64,000 nucleotides of DNA, taken from the NCBI GenBank assembly GCA_036287865.1, contig CP126743.1, forward strand, positions 1-64,000, given 5' to 3'. The notes below the pieces were generated by a model, which did no database searches, was not told the DNA's origin, and saw only the letters and a list, made by a program, of their open reading frames with translations. Positions 1-7,814 of this stretch are shown here, piece by piece (position 1 is the first letter of the stretch; every line of letters begins with the position of its first letter). The translations under genes were made by a program, and so were the position numbers. The DNA is from Fluviibacter phosphoraccumulans_A (GTDB taxonomy: Bacteria > Pseudomonadota > Gammaproteobacteria > Burkholderiales > Rhodocyclaceae).

Positions 1-65
1 GCAATTACAGCGCCCTGCGTGAAGCGATTGACCAACTCAGCAATAGTCTGGCCAACCGAGATTGA
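1..65 (+). CDS. C-terminal end of an unidentified protein (partial)
   Basis: Reading from base 3 gives an open frame of 20 codons that ends ...SNSLANRD and stops at TGA 63-65. The alternative frame from base 1 also stays open into ridA, but it has no ribosome-binding site and its residues do not belong to the RidA family. In many betaproteobacteria spoT precedes ridA-recG, but this tail is too short to identify. The gene begins outside the window. Confidence 0.35.
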   Translation, partial: NYSALREAIDQLSNSLANRD

Positions 66-137
66 TATGATGATGAACATTGAGGATCTTATCGGTTGTT
101 TTAAAGGTGAACAAACCGACTTGTCGTATAGCCAAGC

Positions 138-155
138 CCATATGGATTCATATGG
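138..155. promoter_or_regulatory. Perfect 7-bp inverted repeat upstream of ridA
   Basis: CCATATG and CATATGG are separated by GATT, about 28 bases before the ridA start and inside the 118-base leader between the preceding stop and ridA. It could be an operator or a small hairpin. No T-tract follows, so it is not a terminator. The function is unknown. Confidence 0.25.
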
Positions 156-183
156 CGAATCGAATCAATTAAAAGGACCCCAT

Positions 184-576
184 ATGTCTCAATCTAAAAC
201 ACTCCGCACCATCATCGCCACGCCGAACGCGCCCGCTGCCATTGGCACCTACTCGCAGGCCGTAAACGCTAACGGCACGGTGTATCTCTCTGGCCAAATC
301 GGCCTAGATCCAAAAACTGGCGAGATGGTCGATGGGATTGATGCACAAATCGTGCAGGTTTTTGAAAACCTGAAAGCCGTTACCGAAGCCGCTGGTGGTT
401 CGTTAAATCACATCGTCAAACTCAATGTATTTCTCACCGACCTGGGCAACTTTGCCAAAGTGAACGAGACGATGGCCAAGTACTTTAGCGAACCGTACCC
501 GGCCCGTGCCGCCGTGGGCGTGTCATCCCTGCCGCGTGGCGCGCAAGTTGAAGCCGATGCGGTGATGGTGCTGTAA
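184..576 (+). CDS. ridA: RidA family reactive enamine/imine deaminase
   Basis: The 130-residue protein is the normal size for the YjgF/YER057c/UK114 family. It hydrolyses reactive 2-aminoacrylate-type enamines released by PLP enzymes such as threonine dehydratase, in the cytosol. Visible family features are the N-terminal PAAIGTYSQAV segment, LSGQIGLDP, the VFLTDLGNFAKVN stretch, and the C-terminal YPARAAVGVSSLPRGAQVE, which carries the conserved arginine of the intersubunit active site. I chose the ATG at 184 because AAAAGGA lies just upstream and the family begins there; the longer in-frame extension to base 19 has no homologous character. recG follows after 23 bases, a frequent betaproteobacterial arrangement. 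Confidence 0.93.
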   Translation: MSQSKTLRTIIATPNAPAAIGTYSQAVNANGTVYLSGQIGLDPKTGEMVDGIDAQIVQVFENLKAVTEAAGGSLNHIVKLNVFLTDLGNFAKVNETMAKYFSEPYPARAAVGVSSLPRGAQVEADAVMVL

Positions 577-599
577 GCACCCAAGCACTAGCCGTACTT

Positions 600-2663
600 A
601 TGCCCCGCGCAGGCGATTCCGCTAAAGCCCCTAAAAAACCTGCAACAGGCATTGCTGCCGGTCTGGAAAAACTGGGCCTGCGGCGGCCGCTTGATTTTGC
701 GCTGCACCTGCCACTGCGTTACGAAGACCAGACGCATGCGACCTTGCTGGCTGATGCGCCTGCTGCCGGGCCAGCACTATTTGCCATTAAGGTACGCGCC
801 GTTACTGTGGCCTTTCGGCCGCGCCGCCAACTGGTGGTACAAGTAGAAGATGCCAGCGGCCGCGCCAATCTGCGCTTTCTTAATTTTTACGGCAGCCAGA
901 CCAAACAATTTGAACGCGCCCGCGATGACAATCTCACCTTACACGCCTGGGGCGAGCTGAAGCCGGGCTATCTGGGTCCGGAACTGGTGCACCCCACCAT
1001 TAGCAAACCGCCTAAAGCCGCTGCAGAAAGCGCACCGAGCGAGACACTCACCCCGCAATACCCTACGACCGCCGGGATATCGCAATCTCAACTGCGCACG
1101 CGCATTGGCAAAGCCTTGAGCAATCTGTCGCTCCCCGAGACTTTGCCTCACACCGAGGCAACACGGCATCTGCCGAGTTTGAATGATGTACTCCGCTACC
1201 TGCACGCACCACCGCCGGATGTAGATTTATCGGCACTCAATGGTCGGTCTCATTTAGCCTGGCAACGCATCTGCCTGGAAGAACTGGTGACGCAGCAATT
1301 GTCGTTACGCAAGGCGCGCCTGGCACGCCGACAAAAGGGCGCACCTGTTTTGCGCGGCAACTGCACGTTAACCAATGCGCTGATCAAATGCCTGCCCTTT
1401 GCGCTAACCCAAGCCCAGGAGCGCGCTTACGGGGAGATCTGCACTGACCTGAACCAGCACTTTCCGATGCAACGTTTATTGCAGGGCGACGTGGGTAGCG
1501 GAAAAACGATTGTGGCGGCACTCGCCGCCTGCCAGGCTATTGAAGCGGGTTACCAGGTGGCCTTTATGGCGCCGACCGAATTACTGGCCGAGCAACATTA
1601 CAACAAGCTGGTTGAATGGCTAGCGCCTCTAGGCATCAAGATTACCTGGTTATCCGGCAGCCAGAAAAAATCGGAACGGGCTGCGCAATTATCAGCCGCA
1701 GCGTCGGATGCCCATCTGGTGGTGGGTACGCATGCCTTGTTTGAAGACACGGTGGATTTCTCGAAGCTGGGTCTGGTGATTATTGATGAGCAGCATCGCT
1801 TTGGCGTTGCACAACGTCTGGCGCTCCGCGAAAAAGGGAATAACCCGCACCAGCTGATGATGTCAGCAACGCCCATTCCTCGTACGTTGGCCATGAGTTA
1901 CTTTGCCGATCTGGATTGCTCGGTGATTGATGAATTACCGCCCGGCCGCACGCCGATTCGCACCCGCCTGATTGCCGATACCCGGCGCGACGATGTGATT
2001 ACAGCGATTCGCAGTGCGATTGCGGGTGGTGAACAGTGTTACTGGGTCTGCCCGCTGATTGAAGAGTCTGAAACGCTGGAATTACAAACCGCAATTGATA
2101 CGCACGCCCTGTTAACCGAAGCGCTACCGGAATACCGGGTAGGGCTGGTGCACGGCCGTTTGAAAGCCGATGAAAAAATCGCCACCATGCGCGCCTTTGC
2201 CGAGGGCGCGTACCATCTACTGGTGGCCACCACCGTGATTGAAGTGGGTGTGGATGTGCCCAACGCCAGCCTGATGGTAATCGAACACGCCGAACGTTTT
2301 GGCCTGGCACAGCTGCATCAGTTACGCGGCCGCGTAGGGCGTGGCGCACGTGAAAGCAGTTGCATTCTGATTTACGGACAACCGTTGTCTAATACCGCCA
2401 AAGAACGCCTGCGCATTATTTACGAGAACACGGATGGCTTTGAGATTGCCCAGGCCGATCTGCAATTGCGCGGTCCCGGCGAACTGATCGGCAAACGACA
2501 AAGCGGTGTACCGATGCTGCGCTACGCCGATCTGGAGCGGGATGCTGACTTAATCTCGACTGCGCAGAAGATTGCGGACCTGATGCTTAAAGAAACGCCC
2601 GCATTAACCGAGGTGCATATGGAACGCTGGTTTGGCCACGCTGAAGGGTTTTTAAAAACATAG
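600..2663 (+). CDS. recG: ATP-dependent DNA helicase RecG
   Basis: The 687-residue monomeric superfamily 2 helicase/translocase reverses stalled replication forks and processes branched recombination intermediates. The N-terminal wedge (OB-fold) domain spans roughly residues 1-240 and includes the FLNFYGSQ strand. The helicase core has Walker A GDVGSGKT near residue 296, the DEQHRFG motif II, the SATPIPRT motif III, the ATTVIEVGVDVPNA motif, and QLRGRVGRG (motif VI). The C-terminal tail (RYADLERDADL to the FLKT end) is the usual length. The stop is TAG at 2661-2663, which is useful evidence that UAG is a genuine stop in this genome. Confidence 0.97.
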   Translation: MPRAGDSAKAPKKPATGIAAGLEKLGLRRPLDFALHLPLRYEDQTHATLLADAPAAGPALFAIKVRAVTVAFRPRRQLVVQVEDASGRANLRFLNFYGSQTKQFERARDDNLTLHAWGELKPGYLGPELVHPTISKPPKAAAESAPSETLTPQYPTTAGISQSQLRTRIGKALSNLSLPETLPHTEATRHLPSLNDVLRYLHAPPPDVDLSALNGRSHLAWQRICLEELVTQQLSLRKARLARRQKGAPVLRGNCTLTNALIKCLPFALTQAQERAYGEICTDLNQHFPMQRLLQGDVGSGKTIVAALAACQAIEAGYQVAFMAPTELLAEQHYNKLVEWLAPLGIKITWLSGSQKKSERAAQLSAAASDAHLVVGTHALFEDTVDFSKLGLVIIDEQHRFGVAQRLALREKGNNPHQLMMSATPIPRTLAMSYFADLDCSVIDELPPGRTPIRTRLIADTRRDDVITAIRSAIAGGEQCYWVCPLIEESETLELQTAIDTHALLTEALPEYRVGLVHGRLKADEKIATMRAFAEGAYHLLVATTVIEVGVDVPNASLMVIEHAERFGLAQLHQLRGRVGRGARESSCILIYGQPLSNTAKERLRIIYENTDGFEIAQADLQLRGPGELIGKRQSGVPMLRYADLERDADLISTAQKIADLMLKETPALTEVHMERWFGHAEGFLKT

Positions 2664-2691
2664 CGCGTTTCTGGGGTAGAATCTGCGCCCT

Positions 2692-3060
2692 ATGTCGTTG
2701 ACCTGCCAGACATCTCTCACACCAATCACCCGCCTTGTGCTGGCGGTTGCACTGGTGTGCGCGCTGCTTGTTACGCAGTGGCGTTTGAACGACCACGTGG
2801 TGGAACATAGCGCCAATACGCTTACCGTGAGCAACACCGCATTAAGCAATGGCTCGAGTTCCCATGACGGCCCCGGCTGTCTGGTCTGTCTGGAGCATCA
2901 GGCGCATGGTGCGGCATTAACAAGCACTATTGTGATGGCCGTTGAACTCACAGTTGCCGTGCTTATTGCAAAAGCGCTACCGCCCAACACACCTTATCTG
3001 GCGCCTGAACGAGCCCGCCAACGCGCCCCCCGTTCTTTCCTGAATCGTTTGATGTATTGA
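2692..3060 (+). CDS. Small CxxC membrane/periplasmic protein (DUF2946-like)
   Basis: This is a 122-residue protein. A hydrophobic segment near residues 12-28 is followed by a region with several histidines, a GCLVCLEHQAH cluster (CxxC followed by histidines), and a second hydrophobic stretch around residues 80-96. Small proteins of this kind, often called DUF2946, occur beside metal-uptake genes, and the Cys/His cluster suggests metal binding, though the function is not established. It lies 28 bases after recG and directly ahead of the decayed outer-membrane/ZnuA/ZnuB genes. It is the only member of that group with an intact frame. The family assignment is by resemblance only. Confidence 0.55.
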   Translation: MSLTCQTSLTPITRLVLAVALVCALLVTQWRLNDHVVEHSANTLTVSNTALSNGSSSHDGPGCLVCLEHQAHGAALTSTIVMAVELTVAVLIAKALPPNTPYLAPERARQRAPRSFLNRLMY

Positions 3061-3111
3061 GCATCGCAGGAAGTGCTGCGGTGTGTTGTCGTATATTTCA
3101 GGAAGACGTTT

Positions 3112-4741
3112 ATGTCGTGTTTATCACCACGCGCCGCCATTGGCGTACTTTGCCTTTTTCTCGCTCTGTTTAGCGCCCCACTCTATGCGCAAGATGCGCC
3201 TGATGTACAAACCCAGTTAACGCAGATTCAGGTGAGCCTGCGTCAGATGCGTACCGATTACGACCAGCGGATTGCCACACTGGAAGCCCAGGTCAGCCAA
3301 CTACAAAAAGAAAATACTCAGTTAGCCAGCCAGGCGCGCAAGCCCGTTACGGCCATAGCGCAGGCTCCTGCAGAAGCGCCACGCGGCAGCTTTGAAACCT
3401 ATCCTGCACTCCCTGGTAGCAAACCAGCCTCTCACGACAGTGCGCCAGCCAAGCCACTCAGCAAGGCACAGCAACGTGCGGCTAAGGTTGAATCACTGGA
3501 AGACAAAATCACCGCCGCTGCACCAACGCCGTTCCCGAATCTGGGCGGCAATGATCGTACGATTGACCTAGGGGCTGAGCTCTACCTCGATGCAAAATAC
3601 TCATCGCAAAGCCAAAACCCGGACAACCCCTATGCCGGCGTTCTGCCGAATGGGGCCGAGGGCGTTCCCCGTGGCTCCTCGATTGGTGAAACCGAGTTGG
3701 CTTTCATGGGGGCCGTTGATAACCTCTTCCGCGCAGAAGCACGCTTTGTCCTTGAGCAGGAGGGCAATACCACGGCCATTAAGACCGAACTAGCCTATGC
3801 TGAAACGCTGGGTCTGCCCTGGGGCACCAAGGTCAAGGCCGGTAAATACTGGTCTAATGTGGGTTACTTGAACGACAAGCACCCGCATGAGTGGGACTTC
3901 GTTGATCTGCCGCTGGTCTACAAGCAGGTCTTTGGTGGAAACCGGTGCCCAGCTGAGCTGGATTGCGCCTACCGACAACATGCTCTTCAAGTTCGGTGGC
4001 GAAATTGCCCAGGGCTCTAATGGCTATAGCGAAAGTTTCAATAGCAACTACAACCAGAACAAACCTCGCTTGGGCACGCTATTCGCGAAGACCGGCGGAG
4101 ATATTGGAGACTCGCATTCATGGCAAGGCGGCATTTCTTGGATCAGATCAACCACAGGCAGCGGCGCCGGAGCCAACCAAGCAAGCTATACCCTCACCAA
4201 CACTAGCCCCGCCGATGCATCTAATCCATCATAACAGTTGAACTTTACGGGTAGCAACACAACCTGGATTGCTGACTTTGTCTACCGCTGGGCTCCGTTT
4301 GGCAACCCGACTTCACAGAATCTGAAAATCCAGGGTGAAATGTTCTGGAACAAGCAGAGCGGCAGCATGACCAGCAACTTCGACTGCCCGAGCAACGATC
4401 AGTGTCTGCAAGGGACAAACTTTGCTCAGAACCAACAGGGCTTCTACACCCAAGGCATCTATCAATTCATTCCAAAGTGGCGCGCCGGTTACCGCTATGA
4501 CCGTGTCTTTAACGGCACCAATAGCTATGGCCTGCCCGCTACTGCCCTCTCGGGTTCGCAGATTCAGAGTGGTTGGGATCCATACCGCAATACGATCATG
4601 ATGGATTGGGCGAATTCGGAGTACTCGCTGATCCGTCTGCAGTTGGCACGCGACAATGCGTTTGGTCCAAGCATTTACAACAACGCCATATATCTGCAAT
4701 ACATCATGAACCTCGGCGCTCATGGTTCGCACAAGTACTAA
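3112..4741 (+). pseudogene. Outer-membrane porin/receptor-like protein of a zinc-uptake locus, disrupted
   Basis: The start at 3112 has an AGGAAG ribosome-binding site. A signal peptide (to about LYAQD) is followed by a coiled-coil/linker rich in Q, K and A (about residues 30-150) and then a beta-barrel domain (AELYLDAKYSS, EARFVLEQEG, KAGKYWSNVGYLN). The frame is lost near 3940, after VYKQVFGG, and continues in the next frame as VETGAQLSWIAPTDN. That frame meets an in-frame TAA at 4232-4234 and then runs on to a natural end NLGAHGSHKY at 4741. The intact ancestor would be about 540 residues. It is followed closely by the znuA-like gene, so it was probably the outer-membrane step of metal import. 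Two independent lesions make a single sequencing error unlikely. Confidence 0.75.
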
Positions 4742-4753
4742 TGAGGCAACCCA

Positions 4754-5646
4754 ATGATACTACTAAAAACCATCTCCCTCATAGCAGCAAGCCTGGTGCT
4801 GTCGCTCACTACCTCATTAGCCCATGCCGACCTGAAGATCTTTGCCACGGTGCCAGAATAGGGCACACTGGCAGAAGCCCTAGGTGGCAACAATGTGCAG
4901 GTGTATACCGCTACGACCGGCATGCAGGATCCACATCGGATTCAGGCGCGCCCATCGCTGATCACCAAAGCACGTAGTGCGAATCTTCTGATTGCTACAG
5001 GTGCTGGCCTGGAGGTGGGCTGGTTACCCACAGTACAGCGTGAAGCCAACAACGCCGGCATCATGCCAAATCAGCCGGGCTTTATCGAAGTGTCTCGCTA
5101 TGTGCGGATGCTCGATATACCAGCGGTGGTCGACCGCACGATGGGTGACGTGCATGCCGAAGGCAACCCGCATATCCAGACCGACCAGCGCAACCTGCTG
5201 CCGATTGTCAAGGCCGTCAGTGCACGCATGCAGCAGCTCGACCCGGAAAACGCCAGTTACTACCAAACTCAGCTCACTCAGTTTGATCAAAGCTGGCAGG
5301 CCAATCTGCAGCGCTGCGGGGCGTTAAGGTCTGGTATCAGCATGACGGTTACCCCTACATGAATGCCTGGCTGGGCTTAAATCAGGTGGGTGTGCTGGAA
5401 CCTCGCCAGGGTGTAGAGCCCTCAAGCCGCCAACTGGCTGACATTCTGCAACGCCAACAAAGCGTGCAGGGGCGGATGGTTATTGCATCAACCTACCTGA
5501 ACGATGCCCCTTCGAAGTGGCTGTCAGAAAAGGCCAACATCCCGATGGTGGTGCAGCCATTTACGGTTGGTGGTAACGAGCAGGCTAAAAACCTGACTGC
5601 GCTCTACGACGATACCGTGCAACGCCTACTGGCCGGACTGAAGTAA
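4754..5646 (+). pseudogene. ZnuA-like metal ABC transporter substrate-binding protein, disrupted
   Basis: The start ATG 4754 gives a clear signal peptide (hydrophobic core then AHA|DLKIFATVPE). The next codon is TAG (4859-4861), where the family has the tryptophan of VPEW, so this looks like a TGG-to-TAG change. The frame then continues through GTLAEALGG, the metal-site-like DPHRIQARPS, ANLLIATGAGLEVGWLP and EGNPHIQTD. It shifts near 5315 into the frame encoding GVKVWYQHDGYPYMNAW and on to a natural stop at 5646. With both lesions repaired the protein would be about 297 residues, a normal size for periplasmic Zn/Mn-binding proteins. Nine bases separate it from the permease remnant, leaving no room for the expected ATPase gene. 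Confidence 0.85.
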
Positions 5647-5655
5647 ACTGGCTGC

Positions 5656-6417
5656 ATGAACGATCTGACTGTTTTTGCAGACATCCTGCTCCCGGCCCTC
5701 GTGGTCGGGCTGCTGGTCATCAGCACGCATGTGCCGCTGGGATTCAAGGTGCTATCGCGTGGCATGATCTGGCCATTGCCCAGGTAGCGGGACTGGGTGC
5801 GCTACTGATCACCATCGTTATCGGCGAGGATGCATCACCGCTCGTTACCCAGGCGGGGGGCCATGTTGCTGGCGCTCGGCGCGGCTATGCTGTTGTTGCG
5901 CTGTGAACGCCTCACGCAACGCTATCAGGAACCGCTGATCGGCACGCTGTTTGTTCTGGCGGCAACCGCGGGGATTCTGCTCCTGGCAGGCGACCCGCAT
6001 GTGGGTGAACACATGACCGATCTACTCTCCGGTCAGATTCTCTGGGTGTCGCGCGAGCAACTGATTAGCAGTAGTGCACTGACGGGGATGCTTCTGGTGG
6101 CAATGTGGATTTTTCGTCGAAATGACACCATGTTCTATGCGCTTTTTGCCGTGGCGATTACATTGTCTGTGCAAATGGTGGGTGTGTATCTGGTGTTTGC
6201 CACGCTCATCATCCCGGCGCTAAGCACGGTGCGTATTACGCACCAGAAACGCCGCCTGCTGGTGGCTTATGGATTGGCGACTATGGGTTACGCCCTGGGT
6301 CTTGCCGGCTCTGCACTGCTCGATCTGCCCACCGGGCCGCTGATTGTGTGGACACTGGCGGTAAGTGGCATCATCGCTGCTTTTGTTGCCAAAGCGCAAC
6401 AGAAATATTCTGTCTGA
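5656..6417 (+). pseudogene. ZnuB-like metal ABC transporter permease, disrupted
   Basis: The start (MNDLTVFADILLPALVVGLL) reads for 43 codons to TAG 5785-5787. The family-typical continuation DLAIAQVAGLGALL is present in another frame from 5766, and the few residues normally joining SRG to DLAIAQ appear deleted. That frame is lost again at the G6 tract near 5855-5860. From there the rest of the permease is open to TGA 6415-6417: MLALGAAMLLL, GDPHVGEHMTDLLSGQILWV, and the LVFATLIIPALS segment typical of ZnuB/MntB permeases. With two frameshifts it can hardly be functional. No ATPase gene is adjacent. Confidence 0.85.
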
Positions 6418-6521
6418 ATAAGCTAGTCACCGCTTCAGCAATTGTTAATACCCCACTGAATGATTAGTCGTAGAATGATTTCATGAGCTGTACGCTCATC
6501 CTATTTTTCAAGGAGTACTCT

Positions 6522-6971
6522 ATGCGTCGTTTTGCTATCGCTACCGCTGCTTTCCTCGCAGCTGCCTCTGTTTATACTGCTGACGCCAAAGTCGGCAATC
6601 TGAACATCGATGATGTCTGGGCTAAATCTGGCCAACCTGGCCCGGTGCCTTCAGCTGCCTTTATGGAAATCAAAAACAAGGGCACCGCAGACAAACTGGT
6701 GAGCGCCAACTGTGACTGTGCAAAAGCGACCGAATTGCACAATGTCAAAATGATTGACGGCACCATGAAGATGTACAAAGTGGATGCCATGGATGTGCCT
6801 GCCGACGGCGAACTCAAGCTCAAGTCGGGCAGCTATCACATCATGCTCATCGGCCTAACTCGCCCACTGGTCGCTGGCGAGACCGTACCTCTCAAATTGA
6901 AATTTGAAAAAGCGGGCGAAGTGACTGTAAACGCCAAGATCAAAGATAAAGGCGCCCACGCCGGCCACTAA
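6522..6971 (+). CDS. PCuAC family periplasmic copper chaperone
   Basis: The 149-residue precursor has a signal peptide (RRFAIATAAFLAAASVYTADA). The PCuAC/DUF461 core carries the copper-binding pattern ELHNVKM...MKMYKV...GSYHIMLIGL, in which His and Met residues ligate Cu(I) for delivery towards the CuA centre of cytochrome oxidase. A C-terminal HAGH tail adds two histidines. I chose ATG 6522 because AAGGAG lies 7 bases upstream; the frame opens at 6483 without a binding site. A strong terminator follows, so it is probably monocistronic. A broken copper-type TonB receptor lies nearby. Confidence 0.88.
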   Translation: MRRFAIATAAFLAAASVYTADAKVGNLNIDDVWAKSGQPGPVPSAAFMEIKNKGTADKLVSANCDCAKATELHNVKMIDGTMKMYKVDAMDVPADGELKLKSGSYHIMLIGLTRPLVAGETVPLKLKFEKAGEVTVNAKIKDKGAHAGH

Positions 6972-6989
6972 GTTTTTGAGACCACAAGA

Positions 6990-7026
6990 CAACCCCACAC
7001 GCTTTTTGCCGGTGGGGTTGTTTTTT
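6990..7026 (+). terminator. Rho-independent terminator after the PCuAC gene
   Basis: A perfect 9-bp stem (CAACCCCAC at 6990-6998, GTGGGGTTG at 7012-7020) encloses a 13-base loop and is followed immediately by six T residues. Confidence 0.9.
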
Positions 7027-7078
7027 ATGCACCAGGTTCAATATACTGAACAATATAGTTTAGTACCGGAGTGTCTTC

Positions 7079-7513
7079 ATGGATAACCTAATGCATATCG
7101 TCTGCCCGCGCTGCGATGCGGTAAATTGTTTACCGCAAGCGCGTCTGGCAGAAAATCCAACCTGCGGCAAATGCGGCCAGCCTCTTTTTAATGCCCACCC
7201 GGTCGCACTGACCCAGCAGACTTTTGCCAAAGCTATTACCCGCAACGACATTCCGGTGTTGGTGGATTTCTGTGCGCCCTGGTGCGGCCCCTGCAAGATG
7301 ATGGCACCGCAGTTCGAACAAGCGGCAGGACAACTGGAGCCGTATGTGCGCCTGTCCAAAGTGGATACCGAGGCCGAACAGATACTGGGTGCCCAATACG
7401 GCATTCGCAGCATCCCAACACTGGCCTTATTCAAGGGCGGCAAAGAAATCGCCCGCCAAGCGGGCACCATGGGTGCGGCCGATATCGTGTGTTGGGTTCA
7501 GAGTCACCTCTAA
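7079..7513 (+). CDS. trxC: Thioredoxin 2 (zinc-binding thioredoxin)
   Basis: The 144-residue cytosolic disulfide reductase has the TrxC layout. An N-terminal zinc-ribbon has two CxxC pairs (CPRC and CGKC, residues 9-32) and is followed by a thioredoxin fold with active site FCAPWCGPCKMMAP and cis-proline loop SIPTLALFKGG. The start at 7079 is supported by CGGAG 8 bases upstream. Between the preceding terminator and this gene, two CAATATA copies overlap possible -10 elements (TATACT, TATAGT). Confidence 0.95.
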   Translation: MDNLMHIVCPRCDAVNCLPQARLAENPTCGKCGQPLFNAHPVALTQQTFAKAITRNDIPVLVDFCAPWCGPCKMMAPQFEQAAGQLEPYVRLSKVDTEAEQILGAQYGIRSIPTLALFKGGKEIARQAGTMGAADIVCWVQSHL

Positions 7514-7527
7514 CCCAACGCATGCTT

Positions 7528-7803
7528 TCATGCAGCCATTTTGGCTTCGTTCGCGGCGGTAGGATGCATCCCGAGGGCCACGAGCGCCTCTGATAAATCC
7601 TGATCGCTGAGCTTCTGTTGGGCTCGCAACCACACCAGCATAGCGACCGGAACCGAAGGCGTAATATCCTTCTCGAACTGGGAGCCCAGTGGTTGCGACA
7701 CACCAAACATAGACCAGAAATCACGCTGATTCCGTCCAAGCTCTTTACGCATGGTCTTGAGCTCTTCCGAGCTCAAGTGCGATTGACGACTGGTACATGC
7801 CAT
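7528..7803 (-). CDS. Orphan helix-turn-helix protein next to the TonB receptor
   Basis: The 91-residue protein begins MACTSRQSHLSS at 7803, where AGGAGA precedes the ATG; longer starts run into the receptor gene. Residues about 16-60 (LKTMRKELGRNQRDFWSMFGVSQPLGSQFEKD) resemble an XRE-type helix-turn-helix. It starts 11 bases after the end of the TonB-dependent receptor pseudogene and was probably co-transcribed with it. A local regulatory role is plausible but not demonstrated. The frame is intact although the receptor is not. Confidence 0.6.
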   Translation of the reverse strand: MACTSRQSHLSSEELKTMRKELGRNQRDFWSMFGVSQPLGSQFEKDITPSVPVAMLVWLRAQQKLSDQDLSEALVALGMHPTAANEAKMAA

Positions 7804-7814
7804 GAAGTCTCTCC

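Noticed and set aside
4895..5362. Separate proteins starting at 4895 and 5359
   Set aside because: Both are fragments of one ZnuA-like gene separated by a nonsense codon and a frameshift; neither has a credible start site.
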